Assembly: GCA_947632175.1 (NCBI GenBank)
Contig: CANROC010000013.1
Coordinates: forward strand, 44,516 to 108,515
Length of the DNA stretch: 64,000 nt
Reading direction: 5' to 3'
From: an uncultured Oscillospiraceae bacterium
GTDB taxonomy: Bacteria > Bacillota > Clostridia > Oscillospirales > Oscillospiraceae
Shown piece by piece: positions 40,331-48,863 of the stretch; the stretch's first letter is position 1; every line of letters begins with the position of its first letter. The position numbers and the translations under genes were made by a program. Below the pieces are notes generated by a model, which worked only from the letters and a program-made list of their open reading frames with translations, did no database searches and was not told the DNA's origin.

Positions 40331-41887
40331 CTATATGTTTTCATAGACGTAGCTGATGGGGACGTAGCCCTCGCTGAGGCCGGCGACGATGATCAGGACG
40401 GCGAGGAAGACCACGGCGAACTGGAGGACGGGGTGCCGCCGGTCCAGCCAGGCCCGGACGCTGACGCCCCGTTCCCCCGCCAGGCTCACGGCGAAGACCA
40501 CCGCCAGGGCCGTCAGGGCCACGATCCAGTCCACGGAGCCGATGCCGAAGGACACCAGCAGCGCCGGGTCCTTGGGGCCGAAGGCCGCCACGGTGTGGGC
40601 CAGCATCCACACGCCCAGCCGGAAGGTGGGCGCCTGGGAGAAGCACCGGCCAATGGCGACGAGGGCGAAGGTCCGGAGAGAGCGGAAGATGCGCAGGAGT
40701 TTGGAGTCGTCCCGGAGGCGCAGGGCGGCGCGGAGCCTGGCGCACGCCGGCGCGCAGATCATCCCCAGGGACATGAGCCCGCCGTTCCACAGCCCGTAGG
40801 CGATGTTTCCGAAGCCCGGCCCCTGCCACAGCCCCACGGCCAGAAAGACGAGGACGGTGGAGACACAGGGCACGAAGAGCTGTCCCGCCCGCCGTCCGAA
40901 GACGCCGCGCAGGCGCTTCCCCAGGCGGTTGAGGGGCTTGGACAGGGCCAGGGGGTAGAAGAGGTAGTCCTTCATCCACTCCCCCAGGGAGATGTGCCAG
41001 CGCCGCCAGAAGTCGTCGATGGAGACGGCGAAATAGGGGCGGTTGAAGTTCTCCGCCATGTCCACGCCGAAAAGGCGGGAGGCGCCGCGAACCAGGTCCA
41101 CGCCGCCGGAGAAGTCGCAGTAGAGCTGGATGGAGTAGAGCACCGCCGCAAGGCCCGTGATGGCGCCGGTGTAGGCGGTGGGGTCAGCGAAGACGGCGTT
41201 GACCCCAGGGGCCAGCTTGTCCGCGATGAGCATCTTCTTCAGCATCCCCCAGAGGATGAGCTGGAGGCCGTATTTGACCCCGTCGGGGTCGAAATCGTTC
41301 CCCGCGAAAAGCTGCGGGGCCAGCTTGTCATAGCGGTTGATGGGCCCCTGGACCATCTGGGGGAACCAGGCGGTGAAGAGGGCGTATTTCAGGAGGTTCC
41401 TCTCCGGCTTGATTTTGCCCCGGTAGACGTCCATGAGATACCCGGAGGTCTGGAAGATGTAGAAGGAGATGCCCAGGGGGAGCAGAAGGCCCAGACGCGG
41501 CGCGGTGAGACCCAGCAGTCTCTGGGCGGAGGCCAGCCAGCTGTCCAGGTATTTGAGGACCGCCAGGGTGCCGAAATTGAGTACGAGCGCCCCGGCGAGG
41601 ACCAGCCTGCGCCGCCGAAGGCCCCGCCGCCGGAGCTGAGCCGCCGGGGCGCCGGGGACGGCCAGGGCGGCGCGCTCCCGCTCCAGAAGCGCGCCGAGGA
41701 CCCGCGCGGCGGCGTAGGTCACGGCGATGGTCAGCAGGAGATACGCCCCGGCCTTCACGCTGGCGGAGAGGTAGAAAACGGCGCTGGCGGCCAGAAGCAC
41801 TAGCCAGCGGACCTTTTTTGGCGTCAGGTAGTAGACCGCCACGGCGGCGGCCAGAAAGAGCAGGAAGACGCCGCTCATAATGGACAT
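40331..41887 (-). CDS. MBOAT family membrane O-acyltransferase (AlgI/DltB-like)
   Basis: 518 residues with about ten hydrophobic helices. The MBOAT signature is clear: PQMVQGPINRYDKLAPQL, YSIQLYCDFSGGVDLVRG, and FWRRWHISLGEW with the catalytic His (near 302). Such proteins pass an acyl group through the membrane to an extracytoplasmic SGNH partner, here the next gene (9 bases downstream). The ACP gene ends 6 bases upstream. No DltA-like ligase is in the window, so how the ACP is loaded is unknown. Confidence 0.92.
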   Translation of the reverse strand: MSIMSGVFLLFLAAAVAVYYLTPKKVRWLVLLAASAVFYLSASVKAGAYLLLTIAVTYAAARVLGALLERERAALAVPGAPAAQLRRRGLRRRRLVLAGALVLNFGTLAVLKYLDSWLASAQRLLGLTAPRLGLLLPLGISFYIFQTSGYLMDVYRGKIKPERNLLKYALFTAWFPQMVQGPINRYDKLAPQLFAGNDFDPDGVKYGLQLILWGMLKKMLIADKLAPGVNAVFADPTAYTGAITGLAAVLYSIQLYCDFSGGVDLVRGASRLFGVDMAENFNRPYFAVSIDDFWRRWHISLGEWMKDYLFYPLALSKPLNRLGKRLRGVFGRRAGQLFVPCVSTVLVFLAVGLWQGPGFGNIAYGLWNGGLMSLGMICAPACARLRAALRLRDDSKLLRIFRSLRTFALVAIGRCFSQAPTFRLGVWMLAHTVAAFGPKDPALLVSFGIGSVDWIVALTALAVVFAVSLAGERGVSVRAWLDRRHPVLQFAVVFLAVLIIVAGLSEGYVPISYVYENI

Positions 41888-41893
41888 GGCCGT

Positions 41894-42124
41894 TTATTCT
41901 CCCCCTCCCAGCCGGACGATGAGGTCGTACATGGCCTGAGCGGAGTTGAAATTCTCCGGCACCAGGTCGTTGACGGAGATGGAGACGCCAAATTCGCTGT
42001 TGATCTCCCCGACGATCATGACGATGTTGAGGGAGGTGATGATGTCGTCGTCGATGAGCCGGTCGGAGCCGGTGAAATCCACGCCGGGGCAGCAGTCCTC
42101 CAGGATCCGCATGAGCTTTTCCAT
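41894..42124 (-). CDS. Acyl carrier protein
   Basis: 76 residues with the ACP helical bundle. The phosphopantetheine Ser is in DIITSLNIVMIV, where the usual Asp before Ser is Thr. LVPENFNSAQAMYDLI matches the C-terminal helices. It is first in the operon with MBOAT and SGNH/deacetylase, parallel to DltC-DltB-DltD, so it is probably dedicated to surface acylation rather than fatty-acid synthesis. AAAGGAG precedes the start, and TAAAAT near 42165 is the best -10. Confidence 0.85.
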   Translation of the reverse strand: MEKLMRILEDCCPGVDFTGSDRLIDDDIITSLNIVMIVGEINSEFGVSISVNDLVPENFNSAQAMYDLIVRLGGGE

Positions 42125-42203
42125 AGCCGTTCTCCTTTCATACGAAAGCGCAAATATGCGTCTATTTTAGCACGGCGGAGGGGAAAAAGAAAGTCCCCGG
42201 TGA

Positions 42204-42244
42204 AAAAAACTCATGTCAATCCGCCGAAAAAACTTATGTCAATC
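42204..42244. repeat. Two direct repeats AAAAAACTYATGTCAATC upstream of hemW
   Basis: Copies at 42204-42221 and 42227-42244 differ at one base, with a 23-base period. They end exactly where the hemW -35 begins, so they could bind a regulator of hemW or the divergent ACP operon. Confidence 0.6.
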
Positions 42245-42273
42245 TTGCGTTTTCCTCAGGGAGGGTGTATGAT
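42245..42273 (+). promoter_or_regulatory. Sigma-A promoter for hemW
   Basis: TTGCGT (42245-42250), a 17-base spacer and TATGAT (42268-42273). Confidence 0.65.
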
Positions 42274-42288
42274 ATAAAATGACGAAAT

Positions 42289-43557
42289 TTGCGGGAGGTG
42301 GGGCATACGGACAAGCGGCTGGGGATCTATATCCATATCCCGTTCTGCGCCGGGAAGTGCGCGTACTGCGACTTTTACTCCCTGGTGGGCCGGGAGGACA
42401 TGATCCCGCGCTACCAGAAGGCCCTCCTCCAGCACATCCGGGAGTCCTCCCAGCAGCTCCAGGGCTATATCATCGACACGATCTACATCGGCGGCGGGAC
42501 CCCCAGCTTTTACGGGGCGAAGAACCTGACGGCGCTGATGGCGGCACTGAAAAAGTACGGCCGTGTCATGGTGGACGGGGAGTTCACGGTGGAGGTAAAC
42601 CCCGAGAGCATCGACTATCAACAGATGGTGAAGCTCCGCCGCGCCGGGTTCAACCGCCTGTCCGTGGGGGCGCAGTCGGCCAACGACGGCATTTTGAAGA
42701 GCATCGGGCGGCTCCACAACTTCGCCCGTGTGGAGGAGACGGTGCTGAACGCCCGGAAGGCGGGGTTTGAGAACGTGTCCTTAGACCTCATCTACGGCCT
42801 TCCCAGCCAGACCCGGGACGACTGGGCCGATACCCTCACCAAGGCCATGGCCTTAAAGCCGGACCACCTGAGCTGTTACGGGCTGAAGATCGAGGAGGGC
42901 ACGGCCCTCTACCCCTTCAAGGACTCGCCCTTTATCCCCGACGACGACCTCCAGGCGGATATGTACCTCTACGCCGTGGACGCCCTGAACCGCAACGGCT
43001 ACCGGCAGTATGAGGTGTCCAACTTCGCCCGCCGGGGGTTCATGTCCCGGCACAACCTGAAGTATTGGCAGATGGGGGAGTACATGGGCTTCGGCGCGGC
43101 GGCGCACTCCTGCGTCTCCGGCCAGCGGTACAGCTGCATCGCCGACATGGAGCTCTACGCCGACAACATCCTCAAGGGCAGGAGCGTGGTGGACCACGCC
43201 GAGTCCGTCACGGACTTCGAGCGGGCGGGGGAGTACCTGATGCTGGGGCTCCGGACCACCAGGGGCATCTCCGAGCAGGAGTATTACGACATCTTCCCCT
43301 GCAAGTTCGATATGGCGCAAAAGCTCATGGACGACTATGTGGCGCGGGGGTGGATGACCCGCAATGAGGACCGCTGGAGCTTCACGCCGGAGGGATTTCT
43401 GCTCTCCAACGTGCTCATCGGGGAGATCCTGGACGCCCAGACGAAGCAGCGGATGAACATCGTCTCCCCCTGGAAACGGGAGGAGGACGAGGCGTACCAG
43501 TTCTCCATGTTCTCCAAGCGCCCCGGCGAGGTCCAGCTGTTCAACGGGATCAGCTGA
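42289..43557 (+). CDS. hemW: HemW-type radical SAM protein (heme chaperone)
   Basis: 422 residues. Radical SAM motif PFCAGKCAYCDF (near 18-29; the fourth Cys of true CPO enzymes is absent, as in HemW), YIGGGTPSFY, VNPES and the HemW-type C-terminal domain. HemW carries heme to membrane proteins. The start is unclear: the TTG at 42289 and a GTG at 42298 are both in frame and neither has a good Shine-Dalgarno. The promoter is so close that the mRNA may be nearly leaderless. rel/dnaJ-type neighbours common elsewhere are absent. Confidence 0.9.
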   Translation: MREVGHTDKRLGIYIHIPFCAGKCAYCDFYSLVGREDMIPRYQKALLQHIRESSQQLQGYIIDTIYIGGGTPSFYGAKNLTALMAALKKYGRVMVDGEFTVEVNPESIDYQQMVKLRRAGFNRLSVGAQSANDGILKSIGRLHNFARVEETVLNARKAGFENVSLDLIYGLPSQTRDDWADTLTKAMALKPDHLSCYGLKIEEGTALYPFKDSPFIPDDDLQADMYLYAVDALNRNGYRQYEVSNFARRGFMSRHNLKYWQMGEYMGFGAAAHSCVSGQRYSCIADMELYADNILKGRSVVDHAESVTDFERAGEYLMLGLRTTRGISEQEYYDIFPCKFDMAQKLMDDYVARGWMTRNEDRWSFTPEGFLLSNVLIGEILDAQTKQRMNIVSPWKREEDEAYQFSMFSKRPGEVQLFNGIS

Positions 43558-43620
43558 AGCAAGGACGAAAGTTGTCATCTTCTGTAATCGGATGTTCCTC
43601 AAAAATTAACACTTTGCCTG

Positions 43621-43649
43621 TTGATTTTTGCGGCGGTTGCGGGTATGAT
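43621..43649 (+). promoter_or_regulatory. Sigma-A promoter for the VanW gene
   Basis: TTGATT (43621-43626), a 17-base spacer and TATGAT (43644-43649), 47 bases before the start. Confidence 0.7.
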
Positions 43650-43696
43650 GGGTTGGTCAGGAAAAAGCCGTTCATTAGATAAAAAGGGATGAAGAG

Positions 43697-45562
43697 ATGG
43701 CAAGAGGAAAGAGACAAAAGAAGACGCGCGTCAGCGGCAGCACCGTGGCGGTCATCGTGCTGGCGGTCATCGTGGCCGCGGCCGTGGCCGGCGTGCTGGG
43801 CCTGGGCGCTTATGTGGCGGGGCTGGACACCGTCTACCCCAATATCACCGTGGCCGGCGTGGATATCAGCGGCATGAGCTACGACAAGGCGCACAGCACC
43901 CTGCTGAACGCCGATCTGGGCGTGCCCGCCGGGGTCACGGCCACGGCGAAGCTCACGGACCTTGTGTCCGTCTCCGTCACCAGCGATGAGGCGGGGCTCA
44001 CCTATTCCGTGACGGACGCGGTGGACACGGCCTACGCCGTCGGGCGGGGCGAGGGGTTCTTCGCGGACATGTTCTCCTATCTCGACTGCCTGCGCAGGCC
44101 CCATGAGATCACTTCCTCCTCCCAGTTCAACGAGTCCGGCGTCAGGGCCATCATCGCCGAGCAGGCCAAGCTGGCCGACCACCCCGCCGAGGACGCCTCC
44201 TGGCAGCTTTCCGGGGACGAGATCCTCGTCACCCGCGGCCGCGACGGCTACACCGTGGACCAGGAGGCCGTCTATGAGTATATCAAGAGCACCCTCCTGA
44301 CGGGCCTGTCCGATGAGACGGACGAGTTCGCGGAGGGCGTGGCCCCCGGGATCCCCGGCCAGGACCCGGATTTCGACGCTATGTACGCCGAGGTCTTCAA
44401 GGAGCCGCAGAACGCTTACTTTGACCCGGAGAGCGGGGCCGCCGCGGCCGCCGCCCAGGGCGTGAGCTTCGACGTCGCCGCGGCGAAGGAGCTGTTTGCC
44501 AACTTGGACGCCGGGGAGACCATGACCGTCCCGCTCATCTACACCGACCCTGACATCTCCGGCGAGGATATCAACAACATGCTCTTCCGGGATAAGCTGG
44601 CGGAGAAGGACACCTCCCTCTCCGGCAGTAGCGCCAACCGGATCAGCAACGTCTCCCTGGCCGCCCAGGCCGTCAACGGCACGGTGCTCAACCCCGGCGA
44701 GGAGTTCAGCTTCAACGGCGTTGTGGGCAGGCGCACGGCGGAGAGGGGCTACAAGCAGGCCACCGGATACGCCGGCGGCACCACCGTCCCCATGGTGGGC
44801 GGCGGCATCTGCCAGGTGAGCTCCACCATCTACTACTGCACGCTCCTCAGCGACCTGGAGATCACCAACCGCGCCAACCACGGCCTCACCGTCAGCTACC
44901 TGCCCGCCGGACTGGACGCCACCGTCAGCTGGGGGAGCATCGACTTCAAATTCAAAAACAACCGGAATTACCCCATCCGCATCGATGCCTGGGTCAAGGA
45001 TAAGGCGCTCTACGTGGAGATCTGGGGCACCAGGGAGAACGACATCACCATCGAGCTCGAGTCGAATACCCTGGAGACCATCGAGCCCAAGGTGGAGGAG
45101 CGGGTTGACGAGACGCTGAAGCCCGGTCAGACCAAGGTCATCAGCAAGGGCAAGACCGGCTGTGTCTCCGAGACGTATAAGCTCTATTACGATGGCGAGG
45201 GGAACCTCATCAAGCGGGTGTTTGTCTCGAAGGACACCTACGCCGCCGAGAAGAAGATTGTCGCCGTGGGTCCTGAGCCGGCTGAGCCCGCGGGTCCCGA
45301 GACAACGGACCCCGTGACCACACAGCCCGAGCCCACACAGCCCGAGCCCACACAGCCCGAGCCCACACAGCCGGAGACAACGGATCCCGTGACCACGGGA
45401 CCCGAAACCACGGACCCGGAGACAACAGGACCGGAGACCACCGCCCCCGAGACCACGGACCCGGAGGAGACGGACCCCGATGAGCCTGGCCTGGACGACC
45501 CCGAACCCGATCCCACCGACGAGGAGGATGAGTGGGGCGAGGGGCATTACGGGAACGGATAA
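43697..45562 (+). CDS. VanW-family membrane-anchored extracellular protein
   Basis: 621 residues. A basic start (MARGKRQKKTR) and one transmembrane helix (about 17-38) precede two peptidoglycan-binding-like domains. The VanW core (about 310-450) has NGTVLNPGEEFSFNGVVG and MVGGGICQVSSTIYY, then a G5-like domain. A Thr/Glu/Pro-rich tail (about 535-600) of TEPTQP and ETTDP repeats ends acidic. It is a cell-wall-associated protein of unknown activity. VanW proteins are named from vancomycin clusters but most are unrelated to resistance. Confidence 0.9.
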   Translation: MARGKRQKKTRVSGSTVAVIVLAVIVAAAVAGVLGLGAYVAGLDTVYPNITVAGVDISGMSYDKAHSTLLNADLGVPAGVTATAKLTDLVSVSVTSDEAGLTYSVTDAVDTAYAVGRGEGFFADMFSYLDCLRRPHEITSSSQFNESGVRAIIAEQAKLADHPAEDASWQLSGDEILVTRGRDGYTVDQEAVYEYIKSTLLTGLSDETDEFAEGVAPGIPGQDPDFDAMYAEVFKEPQNAYFDPESGAAAAAAQGVSFDVAAAKELFANLDAGETMTVPLIYTDPDISGEDINNMLFRDKLAEKDTSLSGSSANRISNVSLAAQAVNGTVLNPGEEFSFNGVVGRRTAERGYKQATGYAGGTTVPMVGGGICQVSSTIYYCTLLSDLEITNRANHGLTVSYLPAGLDATVSWGSIDFKFKNNRNYPIRIDAWVKDKALYVEIWGTRENDITIELESNTLETIEPKVEERVDETLKPGQTKVISKGKTGCVSETYKLYYDGEGNLIKRVFVSKDTYAAEKKIVAVGPEPAEPAGPETTDPVTTQPEPTQPEPTQPEPTQPETTDPVTTGPETTDPETTGPETTAPETTDPEETDPDEPGLDDPEPDPTDEEDEWGEGHYGNG

Positions 45563-45567
45563 AAAAC

Positions 45568-45862
45568 TGTCCATGGAAAGCCGCGAAGCGGCTTTCCATG
45601 GACAAGGGGATACGTGCGAAAGGCCCTGCTCGAATTCCGCGGAATTCGAGCAGGGCCTTTCTGCCGTTTTGCTCCGCGCACGGCCTCGTCGTCGCTGATG
45701 CCGCTTTGCCTCGGGCTCCCTCCGGTCGCCCTCGGGCGCTGGCATCGCTCCTCCTCCCCCCAGCGGGCTTCGCCCGCCGGGGACCCCGGGCCGCACACTC
45801 CGCAAAACAAAAGGTATTTTTTCCGACGTACATGCCGCCGGAAAAAATGGCTCGATGGGGGA
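45568..45862 (+). repeat. Family A paired-hairpin repeat with nested module
   Basis: Hairpin 1 (45568-45604, 17-bp stem around CCATGGAAAGCCGC) starts six bases after the VanW stop. Linker AAGGGGATACGTGCG. Hairpin 2 (45619-45638 with 45641-45660) is a 20-bp perfect stem. CTGCCGTTTTGCTCCGCGCA, the nested module (about 45683-45793), CGCAAAACAAAAGGTATTTT and ACATGCCGCCGG follow. Confidence 0.75.
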
Positions 45863-45865
45863 CCC

Positions 45866-46380
45866 TTCAGTCACGGCCTTCGGCCGTGCCAGTTCGTCTC
45901 CGGCCTAAGAGCCGCCCCTGCGGGGCGGTTGGCCTCCGACACGCGCCTGCGGGCGCAGCCCCAGGGGGGAGCTTAATAACCTCCCCCGTGGGGGAGGTGG
46001 CGCGAAGCGCCGGAAGGGTCCGCGTGGCGGCGGGAAAAGGTTTGCGGCTTGCGCCGCATTCTTTATATTCCCCACCCGCCCGCCCCCGCCGCCGCGTCAC
46101 CGGCTTGCGATATCCGCCGTAGGGGTCGCCGTCATCTCCGCGCTAAGAGCCGCCGCTGCGCGGCGGTTGCGCTGTGATGCGCGCCTGCGGGCGCAGGCCC
46201 ACGGCGGCCTTTCCCCCGTTGACTGCCAATCCCCGTTTTATCGCAATCGTTTCCGTCACGCAACGTGCCACGGGCGGACACGTGGGTCCGCCCCTACGGG
46301 GAATGTGGAAAGTTATCCCATTCAACCAACATTGGAAATCATCGAAACGCGGGTCGCCAGGAGAGGCGGCCCTTATGGCG
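45866..46380. repeat. Cluster of GC-rich dispersed repeats (family B)
   Basis: GGCCTAAGAGCCGCCCCTGC and AAGAGCCGCCGCTGCG units (about 45902 and 46145), an ACCTCCCCCGTGGGGGAGGT hairpin (about 45980-45999), CCGTAGGGGTCGCC (about 46117), CGGGCGGACAC...GTCCGCCC (about 46273-46300) and ATCCCATTCAACC (about 46315). No gene is supported between VanW and sigG. Confidence 0.65.
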
Positions 46381-46381
46381 G

Positions 46382-47152
46382 TCAGAGGCTTTTTTTGATT
46401 TGGGTGATGGCGTTTTTTTCTAAGCGGGAGACCTGGGCCTGGCTGATGCCGACCTCGGCGGCGACCTGCATTTGGGTCTTGCCCTCGTAGAACCTGAGGT
46501 TCAGGATGCGCTTTTCCCTGTCGGAGAGGCGGTCGATGGCCTCGCTGAGGGCGATCTGCTCCAGCCACGCCTCGTCGGTATTTTTCGTGTCGCCGATCTG
46601 GTCCATGCCGCAGACGGCGTCGCCGGACTCGGAGTAGATGGGCTCGTAGAGGCTGACGGGGTCGGCTACGGCGTCCATGGCCACCACCACCTCCTCCCGC
46701 CGCAGGCCGAGAGCGGCGGCGATCTCCTCCACCGTGGGCTCCCGCTGGGTCTCCAGCATCAGCTTCTCCTTGGCCTGGAGGATCTTATACGCCGTGTCCC
46801 GGATGCTCCGGCTGACGCGCAGGGGGGAGTTGTCCCGCAGAAACCGGCGGATCTCCCCGATGATCATGGGCACGCCGTAGGTGGAGAACATGACGCCCAC
46901 GTCCAGGTTGAAGTTGTCGATGGCCTTGATGAGGCCGATACAGCCCACCTGAAAGATGTCGTCGGCGTTCTCGCCCCGGCCCATGAATTTCTGGATCACG
47001 GACAAAACGAGCCGCAGGTTCCCCTGGATGAGCTCCTCCCGGGCGGCGCTGTCCCCCGCGCGGGCGCGGCGCAGCAGCTCCATGGTCTCCTCATTTTTCA
47101 GCACCGGAAGCTTGGATGTATTGATCCCGCAGATCTCGACCTTCCCCTGCAA
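46382..47152 (-). CDS. sigG: Forespore-specific sigma factor SigG
   Basis: 256 residues. The N-terminus KVEICGINTSKLPVLKNEE is diagnostic of SigG. Region 2 has NLRLVLSVIQKFMGRGEN and FQVGCIGLIKAIDNF, and region 4 has LSDREKRILNLRFYEGKTQM with QAQVSRLEKNAI. It drives late forespore genes during sporulation. The TTG start is preceded by GAGGGGG. A promoter matching SigF/SigG rules lies upstream. Its presence shows that the organism, or a recent ancestor, can sporulate. Confidence 0.96.
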   Translation of the reverse strand: MQGKVEICGINTSKLPVLKNEETMELLRRARAGDSAAREELIQGNLRLVLSVIQKFMGRGENADDIFQVGCIGLIKAIDNFNLDVGVMFSTYGVPMIIGEIRRFLRDNSPLRVSRSIRDTAYKILQAKEKLMLETQREPTVEEIAAALGLRREEVVVAMDAVADPVSLYEPIYSESGDAVCGMDQIGDTKNTDEAWLEQIALSEAIDRLSDREKRILNLRFYEGKTQMQVAAEVGISQAQVSRLEKNAITQIKKSL

Positions 47153-47188
47153 GAAAAACTGCCCCCTCGTCTTTTTATCTGACGGGTG

Positions 47189-47218
47189 TAGTATTTCCTG
47201 CGGGGGAAAGTTTCATAC
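47189..47218 (-). promoter_or_regulatory. Forespore (SigF/SigG) promoter for sigG
   Basis: On the minus strand GTATG (47218-47214), 15 bases, GGAAATACTA (47198-47189). The -10 fits GGnnAnAnTA completely and the -35 fits GYWTA at four of five. No sigma-A -10 is visible here. Confidence 0.6.
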
Positions 47219-47249
47219 AAGCGGAAACGGAGCGCGCGGGGCGACGGCA

Positions 47250-47337
47250 GGGAAATTCCGCGTGAATTTCGCAAAATTCACGCGGAATTTCCCGCACGTT
47301 CCCCCTTGTCAGAAAAGGCCAACGGCCTTTTCTGACA
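47250..47337 (-). repeat. Family A paired-hairpin repeat
   Basis: Read on the minus strand: hairpin 1 (47337-47307, arms TGTCAGAAAAGGCC and complement) begins six bases after the lipoprotein stop. Linker AAGGGGGAACGTGCG. Hairpin 2 (47293-47250) is a perfect 20-bp stem with loop TGCG. The 3' constant tail is absent here. Confidence 0.75.
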
Positions 47338-47342
47338 GGCCG

Positions 47343-48587
47343 TTACCGGTATAAGCGCGGGGGCTCGCGCCACATGGCCGGGTCGATCCCGTCCAGGGTC
47401 CCGTCAGGGAGCGTCACGGCGCAGTTGATGAGGTCGGTGTAAAACGTCTTGAAGTCGTAGTATTCGTCCGGCTCGTAGCCCAGCGTTTCCCCGCTGTCCA
47501 CGATGGTGTTTCCGTTTTTGTTGTAGCCGACGGGCCTGCCGCGCTTCTCGGACCAGCCCTCCATAAAGTGCAGGAACTCGTGGATGACGGGGCCGGAGGT
47601 CCAATAGTTCTCCTCGTCAAAGAAGTACCCGGAGAAGGTTTCATAATTGCCGTTGTTGATAAACGCGTAGCCCGTCTCCTGGGAAAAGCGCGCCAGGGTG
47701 AGGCCCCAGTACCCGCAGGGCATCTCGTCCAGGTCCGCGATGACCGTCACATGGTCATAGGCGTTCAGGTCGATCTCACCGCGCAGGAAAGCTTCCGCCT
47801 CCGCCGTGTCCAGATACGCGCCGAAGCCGTCGCCGTCATCCTTTAAGAAGGACGTTGTGAGGGTCGCTTCCGCGACCTTGAAGGTCACGTGGGGGACGAT
47901 GACGCCGCCGCTCATGCCGGCAAGATCCCGCTCCACCGCCTTCGCGGTCTCTTCATAGAGCCTGAGCTCCTCGTCAGGCATGGTGTAATCAAGGGCCTTC
48001 TCCTGACCATCCTCGCCCCTGTATGCGCCCTCGGCATGGCGGCAGGCCAGGATCAGCAGGTTCCAGTCCATGCTTTTGGCCAGCGGCTCCCCCTCGGTGT
48101 ACCCGCAGCGGGAGCAGGTGGCCGGGGCCTCGGTGGTGGCGGGCAGCATCGCGTGTCCCAGCGCCCGGCCCTGGGTGGCGCCGCAGACAGTGCAGGTCTT
48201 GGGGGCCGTGCAGGTGGCGTCCGTCCAGGTGTGCCCCAGGGCCTCGCCCTCCGTGGCGCCGCAGGCGGTGCAGGTCCGGGGCTTGGTGCAGGTGGCGTCC
48301 GCCCAGGTGTGGACGTGCTGCTCCGGGGCGTCGGTGGGCTCCGGCTGAGTGGGCTCCGGGGCGTCGGTGGGCTCCGGCTGAGTGGGTTCCGGGGCCTGGG
48401 TAGGCTCCGGCTCGGTAGGCTCCGGTTGGGTGGGCTCCGGCTCGGCGGGTTCATCGCCCTGCGTCTGGATGGGGGCGGAGGGGGCGGTCTCCGGGACCTT
48501 GCCCGGTTCGCCGATTCGGCAGGCCGCCAGGGAGAGGAGCGCGGCGAGGACGAGCATCAGTACCGTCAGCTTTTTTACGGCGTTCAT
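47343..48587 (-). CDS. Lipoprotein with Cys-pair repeats and a zinc-metallopeptidase motif
   Basis: 414 residues. Lipobox LSLAAC near residue 22, a Pro/Glu/Thr-rich spacer (about 38-90), three Cys-pair repeats of the type ATCTKPRTCTACGATEGEAL (about 92-165), then a C-terminal domain with VIHEFLHFMEGW (near 323), an HEXXH zinc site. It is probably a surface-bound metallopeptidase or a relative. I found no named family. ATG 48587 follows CAGGAGG by 9 bases. The longer in-frame start at 48656 lacks a ribosome-binding site and would spoil the signal peptide. Confidence 0.75.
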   Translation of the reverse strand: MNAVKKLTVLMLVLAALLSLAACRIGEPGKVPETAPSAPIQTQGDEPAEPEPTQPEPTEPEPTQAPEPTQPEPTDAPEPTQPEPTDAPEQHVHTWADATCTKPRTCTACGATEGEALGHTWTDATCTAPKTCTVCGATQGRALGHAMLPATTEAPATCSRCGYTEGEPLAKSMDWNLLILACRHAEGAYRGEDGQEKALDYTMPDEELRLYEETAKAVERDLAGMSGGVIVPHVTFKVAEATLTTSFLKDDGDGFGAYLDTAEAEAFLRGEIDLNAYDHVTVIADLDEMPCGYWGLTLARFSQETGYAFINNGNYETFSGYFFDEENYWTSGPVIHEFLHFMEGWSEKRGRPVGYNKNGNTIVDSGETLGYEPDEYYDFKTFYTDLINCAVTLPDGTLDGIDPAMWREPPRLYR

Positions 48588-48738
48588 GGTTCGATTCCTC
48601 CTGTCGTCAGGATCGTTTTCAGCCCGTATTGTAGCGAATTGAGCCGGAAAAAGCAAGAGAGGGGGGAGAAAAACACGTTTTTTAATGAACTGCCAGAAAG
48701 TTCCCGCAAAAAGGGCCCGGAAATATGCGAGTTACTTC

Positions 48739-48767
48739 TTGCGTTTTCCCGGGAGCGGTGATAAAAT
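48739..48767 (+). promoter_or_regulatory. Sigma-A promoter for ilvE
   Basis: TTGCGT (48739-48744), a 17-base spacer and TAAAAT (48762-48767). The ~90-base leader contains a GGCCGG/CCGGCC hairpin but no T-box features. Confidence 0.65.
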
Positions 48768-48863
48768 GAACTTTAATGTGATAAACAGCCACAGCCTCGG
48801 GCCGGACGCCGTGCCGGCCTGTTCCCTTATCCTTCACATATTCTAGAAGAGGAGCGTACAAAT

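Noticed and set aside
42279..42770. ATG-initiated frame at the start of hemW
   Set aside because: Out of frame with hemW, and its product is Gly/Pro/Arg-rich nonsense. hemW itself uses a weak non-ATG start.
45300..45470. Tandem DNA repeats that resemble a CRISPR or VNTR array
   Set aside because: They are in frame inside the VanW gene and encode a TEPTQP/ETTDP stalk. Similar tracts at 54720-54860 and 48340-48450 are coding linkers too. No CRISPR array or cas gene was seen in the window.
43550..45874. Open frame of 774 codons on the minus strand
   Set aside because: Antisense shadow of the VanW gene plus repeat sequence. The apparent repeats mirror the Thr/Pro tail of VanW.
48775..48863. T-box or amino-acid riboswitch before ilvE
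   Set aside because: The leader is only about 90 bases with one small hairpin. It lacks the T-box sequence and a terminator/antiterminator pair.
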